DNA from: Arbacia lixula | Lineage: Eukaryota > Echinodermata > Echinoidea > Arbacioida > Arbaciidae | DNA: 64,000 nucleotides | Assembly: GCA_963669155.1 (NCBI GenBank) | Contig: OZ022597.1 | Span: forward strand, 8,471,699 to 8,535,698 | Reading direction: 5' to 3' | In this document: in pieces, positions 1-10,700 of the stretch | Layout of the letters: every line of letters starts with the position of its first letter | Position numbering within the stretch: position 1 is the stretch's first letter | Translations under genes and position numbers: made by a program | The notes under the pieces: model-generated | What the model was told of the DNA's origin: nothing | Seen by the model: only the letters and a program-made list of their open reading frames with translations | Databases searched by the model: none

Positions 1-133
1 AGGTACAATTGAAAATATATGTACAGCATGCAACAGGCTCCATGCTTGGACTGGCTTAAGAAATTGAAAATGGATAATTGATAATGGACAATGGCTAACT
101 GATAATGTACAAGCAGAAGACATGTTTAATTGT

Positions 134-493
134 TTAAAGGGAAAATACTGTACTAGGAAGACAAAAAGCCTTCTAAAGGGTGATCGTGAGCAATCTTCTT
201 ACCAATGGTTTTAAATCCATAGTGTACTGTCCATTTTAGCAACTTGCTGAAAGTTATTTGCCCTCAAATGATCCACATTTAGTAAATAAATCACAAATCC
301 TCAAAATGTTCGGGCCGAACAATTTGAGGATATGTGAGTTAATCACTAATTACGCCAAATGTGGATCGTTTGAGGCCAAATAACTTTCAGCAAAAATGGA
401 CACTACCTGAATTTAAGACCATTGCCAAGAAGACTGCTCAAAATCACCCTTATGAAGGCTTTTTGTCTCCCCAGTACAGTATATTCCCTTTAA
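134..493. mobile_element. TTAA-flanked foldback MITE in LDH intron 3
   Basis: The two ends are inverted copies: TTAAAGGGAAAATACTGTAC at the left matches the complement of GTACAGTATATTCCCTTTAA at the right. The complementarity continues inward through AGACAAAAAGCCTTC and AACTTTCAGCAA. TTAA at both ends suggests a piggyBac-like target site. There is no open reading frame, so it would be non-autonomous. It ends 25 bp from the 5' splice site of LDH exon 3. The superfamily call is inference. Confidence 0.75.
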
Positions 494-518
494 CATATAA
501 ATGATTGTATTCAGTTAC

Positions 519-629
519 CTTCAAATATTTTGACATTCCTTTGGACCAAGTTCAGTCTACTCTCTCCCTCTCGCTGCCGGGCACCCGCAGTAACAATACA
601 GAGTCTGGATCCTGCCGTCACTGCGTAAT
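519..629 (-). CDS. LDH: L-lactate dehydrogenase, coding exon 3 (partial gene)
   Basis: On the minus strand the exon lies between acceptor ...AAATGTAG and donor GTAACTG. It takes the 1-nt carry-over of exon 2 to complete an Asp codon and reads [19 protein letters not shown] followed by [13 protein letters not shown] and VKIFE (residues 83-119). This is the nucleotide-fold strand plus the mobile active-site loop of LDH. The Gln that separates LDH from malate dehydrogenase (residue 101) and the loop Arg (107) are present. The usual second Gln of the loop is Arg here. The 111-nt exon is shorter than the 174-nt vertebrate equivalent, so an extra intron probably interrupts the following segment. 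Downstream exons, with the catalytic His, lie beyond the window. Confidence 0.93.
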
Positions 630-3230
630 CTACATTTCAGCAAAAACAATAGACCAATTCAAATTTTAATTGCAGAATTTAAAAACAAAATAAACTATTT
701 TTATGACAATGAATTTAGAAAGCCGATGGTTTTTAAAAGGTGATGGCCTTCAACATGAGTTGCAATGTACAATATAATGTAGTTCACAAATGAATGGATG
801 TATACTGTGCAGTAAGAGGAACCAGAATGAACAAAATACTTAAAAATACATACTTTTAAAATGAAAACATCAAAGAATAACCTATACCAACATAATACAC
901 ACACACAAAACAAAAATACATGTAAACAAATTATGAACAGCTAAGACAATTATCAACAAGTAACAATTTGTTATAATGAAATGTCCATGTAGTGCACCTG
1001 TACTCCTCCCTGCTCCTTGTACACAATATCTTTTTAAATCTATTATGGCTATGACCACCCAAGCAAGGTCAAAATAGACCAAGGTCAGATATACTAGACA
1101 AAAGCAGTCTTGTGCGAGTGTTATAACATGAAAATAAAAATCCCTTTCTCCTCTGTCCACTCTTTCCTTTCCTTTCCTTACCCAAAATATGCACGCATGC
1201 AATGAAAGCGCACTATCCAGAAAGCACTGTGATCTTTATACATTACATGCATTCCATAAAGATCACGGCTATTCAATAAAAATCATGCTTGAGGTAAGAT
1301 TGAGACCTCAGTCAAGATCTCACCAAGAAATGAACCGATCGCATTCACACACAAATAATAGACCAGTTCGTAATTACACCATGGTTGGACAATCCACTGA
1401 ACAAATACTACTAGACTGCTGAGTGGGAATTTTTCATGAAGCTGTGTTGGATGATGGATACATTTTACAGTGACAGATCAACAATAGAAGGAGGTGAACA
1501 TGGTGGAATGATCTTTCACTACGCAGAGCTCAGAGCTGAATAGTTGTTGCTATATTTGCATGAAAATAAATTGAAATGTGGCTGACTATCTAATGAATTC
1601 CCAATTTACTCTATGAATAGTGAAACTGACCTACAGTAAGGTCATTTTCTACCAGCAATAATCTACTCATGCGCAAATTGCAATCACGACGTGGCTTATT
1701 AGGGACATTTTGACCAATGTCAAAATACCAATGTTTACACCTCACTTATTTTGGCTTGTGTGAATGCCTGTATAGTGTCGTCTTGTGAAATCGATACTAG
1801 CATGAGCCCAGGAATGCAGGCTATTAGCGCTGAAGCTCATCCATTGAAATTTGCTGCAAAAGAGAACTGTTAAGTACTTGAGAATGTGCAGACTTTCCAT
1901 TTCCTTATTTCCTGCACACTGTTGAGATGTTTAGTAGATATAATGGCAAGTATTGTAGACAGAAAATGGAGTTTCAGATTTCCCCTCAGAATAGGAATAG
2001 AACAGAATCAGCTATGAATGGAATCATACTGACATTATATTGAGCATACAAATCTTTAATTACTATTCAAAACTAGGTTTAAAGCGCAGCAAGTACATGT
2101 ACAATTACAGTAAATTACATGTATGTAAGTGGTCACAACCTAACAGGTACTGCTTTATGGTACAAAGAGTTCATTTGGGTGACATTTTTCTTTTAACTTT
2201 CACACTGTCCTGCTACTTCTGATCAAAATAAATCCATATAAAAGACTTTCTACTGTTCATGCAGGATGACAAAAAAAACATGTATTTTTCTGCCTCACAG
2301 CTTTACAGTAGGCTTTAATTGGTCAAAAATTGTGAATTTGAAGGTTTTTGTCTTTTTTGTACTTGAAAAAGAAGCTGAGCCTGGAAAACTACATCGTGAA
2401 TTTTGAAGTTTCATATTTCACAGAGTGGATCTATACATGTAGATGTAGGTCACGTACAATTATGTACTGGTGGTTTATATTGCAAGTGCAAAACAGCCAC
2501 GTTACTGTGTACGCTCGTTCAATCTTTCCTACTGCACAATTTCCTCTTCTTTCTCTTTGAAACTTTTTTCATGAAGTTTTTTTCTCTTCTTGGTCTCCTT
2601 GTTTTTCTTATCTTTCCTTGTCTTTTTTTTTCTTCCTCTTCATCTTCCATCTTTTCTTATTTCCTCTTCTTCTTGTCTCATGATTGGTAGTTTCTTTTTA
2701 TAAAAATAAAAATGAAATGTAACAAGAGAGGCTAACCTTCTAAAATCCAAACAAAAAATTTGTGTGATAGTAAACAGAACTGTTTGCTCACACACAACCA
2801 GTCTACAAAACATTAAAAACCTCACATATTTTCTAAAGTAAAAACCATACCTGTAATGCCATTATCCAAAATAAAGGTACATGTACACACATGTACATGC
2901 TCTCCGATACTAGAATCTTGTACATGTACGTACAGTAGTACTGAACATTAATACCTGTAGGTTTATAATACTGGATCTAGGTCTGGAATAAAGACCTCTT
3001 TCAACAGCCTACCCTGGTCGAATGCAAAAATGAATATCAAATGCCGCAAGCTGATCTCTCCTCTTCTAGTACGGTATCTCTATGGCCTGCAGCGTCAGGC
3101 ATGCATGGTACTGTACCTATTACATAGTATAAAGGTTAATTCATGTGCGAAACTCAAGCCAATAGCGATCTACATACATGTCTATCCTAACAATTCATTC
3201 CACACTCCCTGTGCAAGATACAATTCTGGG
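630..3230. other. LDH intron 2, no gene recognised
   Basis: This stretch is AT-rich, and the short ORFs on both strands lack any recognisable domain. It contains a T/C-rich patch around 2525-2700 and several TACATGTA-type palindromes. Together with the elements at 3231-3835 and 4022-4256 it forms the 3.66-kb intron between LDH exons 3 and 2. Confidence 0.6.
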
Positions 3231-3835
3231 GAGGTATTCCGAAAACGATCTAAGGAAAAAAATCTATTGCATATCAGGGAGTTAGGAAAAATGTTTATCT
3301 TTTGGTATTCTGAAAAGCCAAGTTAGGATAAAAGATAAAATGTGTATTCAAATGAGCTAGAAATAAGATTTGCATGTAAATGAGCCTTAGAGATAAAAAT
3401 CAATATGCAATTGAGCTAAATCAGTATTCTGAAACGCTTAGGAAAAAAAAGTTATGATAAAAGATAAAACTGCTCAAGCAATTTTATCTCCCTATGCAGA
3501 CGTCTAGGCCCATACCTTTCCATTGCATTACATGCAAAAATAATTTGTGCATTCAACTTTTTGCAGATAGCGCACCAAATGCAATAAGACACACTTATGC
3601 ATATTGATATGCAATGTCAGTTTCATGACGATGGTGTTAATGCATGCAAAGGACATGAAAGGGTGTTAAATACTGGCTGCCTTGGGAAGGGAAGCACATT
3701 TCATGCGCTCACTGATATTGGTTAAAATTTTGCTTAGATGCGTTTTCGAATACCAAAGATAAAATATTTTAAAGACATTTTATCGTAGGGTCCGAGATAA
3801 AATGTTTATCTCTGTGGATTTTTAGAATACCAGCC
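3231..3835. mobile_element. Foldback element with GGTATTC-type ends
   Basis: The left end GAGGTATTCCGAAAACGATC is mirrored by the right end, whose complement reads GGCTGGTATTCTAAAAATCC. Internal blocks of AGATAAAA(T) occur near both ends in opposite orientation (around 3326-3340 and 3750-3805). No coding capacity is seen. Outside the right end, a CTCTATGGGAT(T/C)TGTRTG segment occurs twice (about 3838-3895 and 3955-4010). I call it a non-autonomous DNA element; its family is unknown to me. Confidence 0.5.
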
Positions 3836-4021
3836 ATACTCTATGGGATTTGTATGCATTACTTGGGCAAGATATGCTGGAATGAAGGGTGGTATTTTAT
3901 CAGATGAACTTCTGCTCCTTCTCACCGGAATCGCCTTTGACAGATAAAATTCTGCTCTATGGGATCTGTGTGTATTACTTGTGCAAGATTTATGCCGGAA
4001 TAAAGGATGATGAAAGTGGTG

Positions 4022-4256
4022 TACACTACAGCTCAAAAGAATTGGTATAGGGAAAGGGAAAGGGAAGAAAGGGAAGGAGCCGCAGTTTTAAACCGCGGTA
4101 TATTTTGTCCACATCAGCATGAAACATGATGCTTTTTAGGCTAAAGCATCGTGTTTCACGCTGAACTGGACAAAATATACCACAGTTTAAAACTGTGGCT
4201 CCTTCCCTTTCTCCCCTTTCCCTTTCCCTATGCCAATTCCTTTGAGCTGGAGTGTA
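4022..4256. mobile_element. Palindromic MITE, family A (TA-CACTACAGCTC), in LDH intron 2
   Basis: This is a nearly perfect 235-bp hairpin. It begins TACACTACAGCTCAAA, has a purine tract of GGGAAAGGGAAAGGGAAG type, then GCCGCAGTTTTAAACCGCGG and TATATTTTGTCC, and the same in reverse order to end ...GAGCTGGAGTGTA. TA at both ends fits a Tc1/mariner-type target. The same family recurs at 21066, 26466, 38231 (fragment), 38448, 41952 and 62527. It lies only 30 bp inside the intron from the exon 2 splice donor. Confidence 0.85.
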
Positions 4257-4286
4257 CATATCAGATGACCTTTTGCTGTTTCTTAC

Positions 4287-4404
4287 CTGTGTCTCCTTTG
4301 ACAGAGCAACCCTTGACGAAGGCCAGCCCATGTTGCATGTCAAACACTTCTCCCTTTAGTTTGTCTGCTATCACGTCCACCAGCGCTATCTCACTCGCAA
4401 TATT
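4287..4404 (-). CDS. LDH: L-lactate dehydrogenase, coding exon 2
   Basis: The minus-strand exon sits between acceptor ...CTTTGCCCAG and donor GTAAGAAAC. It translates as NIASEIALVDVIADKLKGEV then FDMQHGLAFVKGCSVKGDT (residues 44-82). This is the second strand of the Rossmann fold, with the Asp (residue 53) that binds the NAD ribose, followed by the LDH signature around FDMQHG. The length of 118 nt with phase 1 at the end equals the corresponding vertebrate LDH exon. It joins exon 1 in phase 0. Confidence 0.95.
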
Positions 4405-4556
4405 CTGGGCAAAGAAAGATGAATCAAAATCAGAGAAAATGCAAGGTGATGATCTCCATGTTCATTATAAAACACATCTGATACATACACATGGACATGT
4501 AGCCCTACAGAACACATTAGAATAGTGTTGCACGATATCTCCTTTAGGTAAACATT

Positions 4557-4957
4557 TTGAATTTAAAAGTTTGATTTTGTGACGTCAAATGCGAGGTGCT
4601 CTCCCATGTTTTTGCAATAAATTGCCCTTTTTTCTGTTCTTTGATGAAGAAAATACATTCTTTCAACAGCGATATGTGCATAAAAACATGTGTCTAATGA
4701 TATACATTATCAAACGCACAGGTAAATATATATCGTTTTGAGAAACTGGACATTTTCCAAAATAAATTTAGGCCTAAAAAACACATGGGAGAGCAACTCG
4801 CACGTGACGTCAACAATTCAATCCTTAAAATTCAAAACTTTATTTTTCCTTTGACCCATTTTCGTCAAACCTTCGCTAATATGTTTCTTTTACATGTACA
4901 TGTATGTGTTTCCTTTAATCAAAACCAAAATAATTTCAGGGTGAACTATCCCTTTAA
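4557..4957. mobile_element. TTAA-type MITE, family D, filling LDH intron 1
   Basis: It is homologous along its length to the complete copy at 47503-48014. Both share AAGTTTGATTTTGTGA, GCGAGGTGCT, the TTTGATGAAG block, the GGACATTTTCCAAAATAA block, and the right end ACTATCCCTTTAA. The left ~110 bp are missing. Its TTAA terminus occupies intron positions +6 to +9 of LDH intron 1, directly behind the GTGAG of the splice donor. It carries a CACGTGACGTCA stretch (E-box plus CRE-like) at about 4801-4812. Confidence 0.8.
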
Positions 4958-4962
4958 CTCAC

Positions 4963-5091
4963 CTGAGTCAAAATGCTGTAGGCGCAGGCCATGCCAACTT
5001 GGCCGACGCCCACTACGGTGACCTTGGTGGGCGAGGCAGCGTCCTCCTGCAGGCCCACCACGTCCATCAGCTTATTGGCAATGGACACCAT
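4963..5091 (-). CDS. LDH: L-lactate dehydrogenase, coding exon 1 with start codon
   Basis: The enzyme interconverts pyruvate and lactate with NAD(H) in the cytosol. The minus-strand exon begins at ATG (5091-5089) and reads MVSIANKLMDVVGLQEDAAS then PTKVTVVGVGQVGMACAYS and ILTQ (residues 1-43), ending at donor GTGAGT. The dinucleotide-binding loop GVGQVG is at residues 28-33, in the position expected for LDH after a short N-terminal arm. No in-frame upstream Met is needed. The 5' UTR probably continues through a non-coding exon, because possible acceptor AGs lie just upstream (about 5092-5115). Its promoter could not be placed. Confidence 0.94.
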
Positions 5092-6240
5092 GTCTGGTCA
5101 GTGGTCCGGTCCTCAAAAACACAGACGTCCAACAGAGACTTGGTAGAGCAAACTGCAGTGAAATATAAGTTATAATATTGAAATGTGATCGCGACTGTCA
5201 TCCGCAAGCAGATTGTAGGCAGTGCATGCAACACTGGCTCATCTAGTAATGAGATCACACACATGGCAACATCATTGTGGACTAAATTATCTAAATTACA
5301 GTAGTGTAATAGTTTGTAAGGGTTTGTTAAAAGGATAAAGTCAAATTTTGAAAGATCATAACTTCATTTTTGGCAATTTTTCATAAAAACTTCAGTAATA
5401 TAGGTTTTGTTTAAGTTTTTGCATTTAGTTAAACCAACTTAATATCAGGGTGGACTATCCCTTTGACAAAGACCTTCCATACATATAATTATGTTCTGAG
5501 TTACAATCTGTGCCGAAAGGTGAGAACAATTACAGTGCGTACCAGTTAATTTCTTTTTTCTTTCAAGTGATGCATATATAATCAACTGTGCTATTGTTCA
5601 CTGCAAAAATTGATAAAATATTTTGTTTGTTAAAAACATGTGTGGTTAATGTCCTGGACGAAATGAGACAAGTACATGTGCTTACCAGTTTTACCAGTTT
5701 TGCAAGTGATGTAATGTGAGATATGTTTTCAACTGTTCAAATCGCTCAGTGCAAATAACTTTTTAATTTTGTAAACAAAATCCCCTCACATAACATGTAT
5801 TTATATGCATACTTGCGGTTACAAGTCAAAGAAAAATGATACATGTGCTTTCCAGTATTACAGGAGTGACTACTTGGAATACCTTTTCAACTGTTATTGT
5901 CTATCGATAAAATGCAAATTCCTAAATGGCGTTTAATTCTCATTGAACTATACATGTTATTTGTTTGTATATGTTTGTGTTATATGTCAAAGCAGGGCCC
6001 CCTGGTAGAACAGTGTTCAACCACTGAAGGGGCTACCCTGGGTAAATAATACCAATAAAATAAAATAAATAAATACAAGTCTGACAAAAATGCGCTGGGA
6101 GTCTGTCTCACGGCTTCGCAACTATTTCCTCAAAGTCATGTAATTATTTATGATTCATTATATATTCCACATCAACGTAGGCAAATGATCGCCTTCCCTA
6201 CGGCCCCTCAAGTAAATTCTCAATCTCCCTCTCCTCCTCC
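5092..6240. other. Upstream flank of LDH, no gene recognised
   Basis: The AT-rich sequence contains a degenerate family D MITE piece at 5327-5465. It starts TTAAAAGGATA and ends GGACTATCCCTTTG, and the middle is shortened relative to the 512-bp full copy. No coding exon with convincing splice sites is seen. A 5' UTR exon or promoter of LDH may lie here or further right, but I cannot locate it. Confidence 0.5.
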
Positions 6241-6255
6241 TCCGAACTCCCTCTA

Positions 6256-6274
6256 CCCCCCCCCCCCCCCCCCC
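6256..6274 (+). repeat. Poly(C) run
   Basis: An uninterrupted run of about 19 C lies next to a TCCTCCTCC patch. It is a simple repeat, and its length is likely polymorphic and assembly-sensitive. Similar C runs occur at 7687, 8225, 40300, 41241, 43100 and 51600. Confidence 0.85.
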
Positions 6275-6339
6275 AAACACACACAACACATGTTAGCGTG
6301 AGGCGACCGGTTTTTAAATGGATCACGACCAAATAGACA

Positions 6340-6730
6340 GCCTGTACTTCCTACAGACAGGAATAACTGTCTCATTCGGGGCATTCTTTGAACGAAATTA
6401 CATCTACATGTATCTAGGGCAATCAGAGGTGCCAGATGCACCTTATATAATAGACCTTATAGCTCACTAATCTATTAAAGTCATGATAGTATTTGACCTT
6501 GGCGTCTCACTTGATTATCATGATTATGACCACCTACATGTATAACCAGCAACGCCTACTTTTTATAACAAAGCTCAATGACAATTGATGCGCGCCAAGG
6601 CACCGATCTGGGCATGCTTGGTCGTGGGTAGACAGGATTCAGGAATAACCGTCTCATTCGGGGCATTCTTTAATCGAAATGACATTTTTGGACATACCCC
6701 TGAGTAGGCATTCAGAGGAGCCAGATGCAA
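6340..6730 (+). repeat. Direct duplication upstream of LDH
   Basis: A segment of about 100 bp occurs at roughly 6340-6440 and again at 6626-6730. Both copies share GTCTCATTCGGGGCATTCTT, then (G/T)AA(C/T)GAAAT, and further on ATCAGAGG/TTCAGAGG and GCCAGATGCA. The copies differ by substitutions and small indels, so the duplication is not recent. No function is evident. Confidence 0.7.
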
Positions 6731-6739
6731 TATCAGCGC

Positions 6740-7680
6740 ATCCAACGTCCTACAGAGACTGATTTTTCGATCTAGATCGCAGGTGTTACTAAGGATCAGT
6801 GACTGCGATCTACCTTGTACCCCTGCCCTGGAGCTACGGCTCGGCGGCCAGGCCAGGCACCGTAACATGCACACACGGTACACAGCTAAGTGCGACCTCC
6901 ACATCAATCATACACACAGTGCAAAAACCCAGGCACCACTCACGACAAGTGATCTAATGTACACACTGCCAACACAAGTCTCAATCGTCCCAGAAAACTG
7001 AGCTCAAATATCCTGTATTTCATACATGCCGATAAAAACACCGACGTAACGAATTCGCGGGTTGTGGTTAGTCGAATATATCAAAAATATCAATAAATCC
7101 ACGAAAAATTACCTGTATTCGAGATCAGAATCTTCCCAAGAACGGAGCGCGACACTTCAATACGTGTCGCATACTACTACTACTGATGACTGTGTACAAA
7201 TTAGATAGACGTGTAAACAGCCAAGCTCGCACGTAGCCCACACAACTGTACATCACATTATCGGAGCAGACGAAATTTAAGTCAGAGTGGTAACCCAATA
7301 CACACACAATTCCCCTCGTACTGAAATCCTGTCATGTTAAGAGATGGGCTATTTTTCAGTCTATAGGCTACGTGCGCTGATTGAAGAAACATGCGATTGA
7401 ACTTTGATCTACCATTAACCAACCAATGAATGCGGTCGATTGCAGCAGACAAATCAGTGGAAAGAGGTCCCTACGTTTTTCTCTACATATGTATGTACAT
7501 CCTTGCCCTTACCTTTCAAAGAATCAGCGTTGATTTATTTTTCAGTTCCCGGATCTACGTTGTTCAGATAGCTCCATTGCTTACATTATAAAGTACAGTC
7601 ATGTATACGATTTGTTGGCGCACGTACGTCCTTGCGCGACGCCATCAACATAATTACGTTAAGAATACCCCCTCGTAACC
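6740..7680. other. No gene recognised
   Basis: The sequence is less AT-rich than its surroundings and has scattered CpG, for example around 7020-7150. It could include the LDH promoter or 5' UTR because it lies 2 kb upstream of the LDH start codon on the correct side. I see no TATA box or splice donor strong enough to claim this. Confidence 0.4.
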
Positions 7681-7686
7681 CTCCCT

Positions 7687-7728
7687 CCCCCCCCCCCCCC
7701 AAAAAAAAAAAAGTTGGGGGGGGGGGGT
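7687..7728 (+). repeat. Poly(C)-poly(A)-poly(G) tract
   Basis: Consecutive homopolymers of C, A and then G with an inverted character (C run followed by G run) could form a hairpin. The short ORF across it is a by-product of low complexity. Confidence 0.8.
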
Positions 7729-7729
7729 A

Positions 7730-10700
7730 TTTTAAAGGAAAGTTTTTTTATGTGCATGAAATGTGTAAAAGAAGCTCTCATTCTTTCAAAACACATCTCA
7801 GAAATGTTCCCATTCTTTCAATTATACGCGCCTCTAAGCAACATTGATGGAGTTGCATGATAATAACAACATGTGGTTCGGTATAGAAGATGAAAATTCA
7901 CGTAGTCCTACAAAAAAAAATATATATGTTTGTCTTTTTAAGTCTCATTATGGTTCAAATGATGTTTTGTCTCTGCATGGAACACGAATTCACCTTGTAG
8001 TTTGCCTCAGTGAGCCTAATTCCAATGAATTGAAATGTTCAAAATGACGTTTAAAAAGCTCTTAAGGGTCTGCACAAAATTGCAAGTGACTCGGCAATAA
8101 ATCAATTTCAAAATGACATTGTAGGCTAAAGGATTAGTTTTAGCTGTCATAATCATTGTCAGACAATTAAGTAATATAAACACTATGAAATATTTTAATG
8201 GATAAATCTAGCACCACCCCGCCCCCCCCCCCCCCCCCCACTTTATGTTGTATTAATTATAGTTCGTTTAGTAAGTTGTACCCGCATGCTGATGAAATTC
8301 GCATCGAATAGAATACATACAGACCTTGTATGAATTCCATCCATGTGAACTACTGTATGTAGGTTAATAAAATATTTAACCAATATGGTTGTCCAGTTGT
8401 TCACGGTACAAACTGTGAGAATCGAGTGTAATGAGAGGTGGTGTGTCTGCACTCGTAGTCGGATTGTTTTATTACCATCCTCATCATCATTGACAAGAAT
8501 ATATGAAACTACTTCACATGACATTTCTCCTGCATTACATGGATACATGCATGCTTAACACACATGTCACAATAAAAAAAAATTAACTGTCAGAGATGAA
8601 CTATTGGTAATACCTCCATATCTCATATATATGTGCTAGTCGAGCCTGCATGACTCGCATGTTGAAATAAAAATACATAAAGAGAAATAGGTTCATACAT
8701 GAACTATATGTAGATCATTACCTTTCTATGAAAATTACAATTACAATTTCGTATTACAATTTGATTAATGGTTCAATTACCAGAAGATGTTGCATCTATT
8801 CACATGAAAGAAATCTGACAAAACTAAAATATTAATTAAAATGAAACTACCTGTTTTTTTTATATAAATGAATGATTAATCAAACTAAAAGGTTAATTGA
8901 CTGTAATAGGAATACAAAACAACAAATTACTTTTCGCTCAATAACATGTCTGAAATAGCTTTCCGAAAACCACATTGAGATGTTTTTGCTCTCAGTTTGT
9001 GGGATTGCATTAAAAAAAAACTACTTCCTACAAAGGACATTAAGAATTCCCCTGCATTGTTTTGAAAGGGGGGAGACGAAGCTGCTGGTCTTCTTTTTGT
9101 CACGGTGAATAATTATGTTGTATGATACTGCAATAATCTTTAACAGCATGTGGCAACCTGTCATGAACTAAATCAAACATGAATGTACATACAAATAATT
9201 TGTGCAGGTGATTTCAATTATGTTCAACAATTTTAGTTCTTCAAAAAGAGGTCGAGTATGGGCACGCCAAATAGCTTGATGTTATGGAACTGTACAGCCA
9301 TTTTCTGCGTATAGAACATACAATAACATACATCACCTAACACTACAAGACGGGTATGGGTCTACATGATACGTAATGACTTGAAAGCAATCACGTACAT
9401 GCTGGTTTTCGTTACTTAATTCTTTACATCAGTGTAATTACTCCCCTCGCAAGCTAGGCGAGGGGCTCCAAAGAGTAGTCCGTCGCGTTATTAAAACGCC
9501 GTTTCCGTCATTAATTACAGGGTTGACATTGAACTTCTATATATTAACTTAAATTTATGTCCGTGGTTAGTAATTACAAATAATACGTTTTTAGTATTCT
9601 TATCATGTTTTTTTTTACTATCATATTGAAATAACACAATTTTTTTCATAAAAATTTTGTTTTAGCCAAACAAGATGTGAGTGCAGAATAAACAACTTTT
9701 AAAAGAACTTTTACTGCAAAACAAATCAAATTTATTAATCATTTTGAATCGATTACATTCCCCCGTCATGATCGATCGAATTATATTTTCGCTAAACTTT
9801 GATCGATTCTGAGGCTTCTCTTTTCATGCTCGCACTGTACAGTGAAATATACTCACGCGCAATGTGTGTATGAGGGGTGGGGGCGTCTTAGGGGCGTGCG
9901 TGTGGGATATTTGTAGCTGTGTGCAAAGCGTGAGTTGGCAGTGCGTTAACAAAATACTTCTGGGTGTCTTTTTTTATAGTACACTTTATTATTTTTAAGA
10001 AGCTAAAATATTATTGACACACCGTAAAGTCCCCTCCCCCCCCCAAAAAAAAAAAAAAAAAAAAAAACATGCAGGATTCGTGAAATGTATTGTAGCGGAA
10101 CACCCCTGTTTAATCTTTGTGTAAGAATAGAAGGGGCGGACGGTGGGAAGTCGTACGATCGGTTACCCCGGAACTTGTCAGGATGCCGAAATCACCGACC
10201 GTACAACACGCCATCGGTTCCGGCCAAGATCCTCCGAGCTCGTTGACGTGCTCTCGTTTTGCCGCAATTTACGACACCTTCAGCACCACTGCAGTTCTAA
10301 CCTCTACTATTCCAGCCTTCCCCGTATTGTCCCACGGTGTCACAGGCTTAATTGTCCCACGCTGGCACAGCCCCACGCTGGCTCAGCCTTATCCGTTCCC
10401 CTGTTATACAGGTCCAAAGTCCCACGCTGGCACAGGTCCACGGCCACGCTGGTCTGTCTTCATCCGTACCTCTGGTACTCGCTGGCACAGGTCCCACGCT
10501 GGCCCAGCTCACATCAGCCGTCTGCAACGCGGCTCGACAGTCAGGTTGTCACACCTCATTAAACATTCCAACTCATCAACATGCATCAACGTGCATTCCA
10601 CTCGTTCAATAAAAACAATAATTCCATTACATGATTCAACACACTTTAATTTGTGTGGCTTATATTCATCTTTTCATGTAAACTACACATGGTAGTAAAC

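Noticed and set aside
10117-10695. 192-codon ORF with overlapping 139- and 86-codon ORFs
   Set aside because: No recognisable domain, overlapping frames equally open, and content driven by CCCACGCTGGCACAG repeats.
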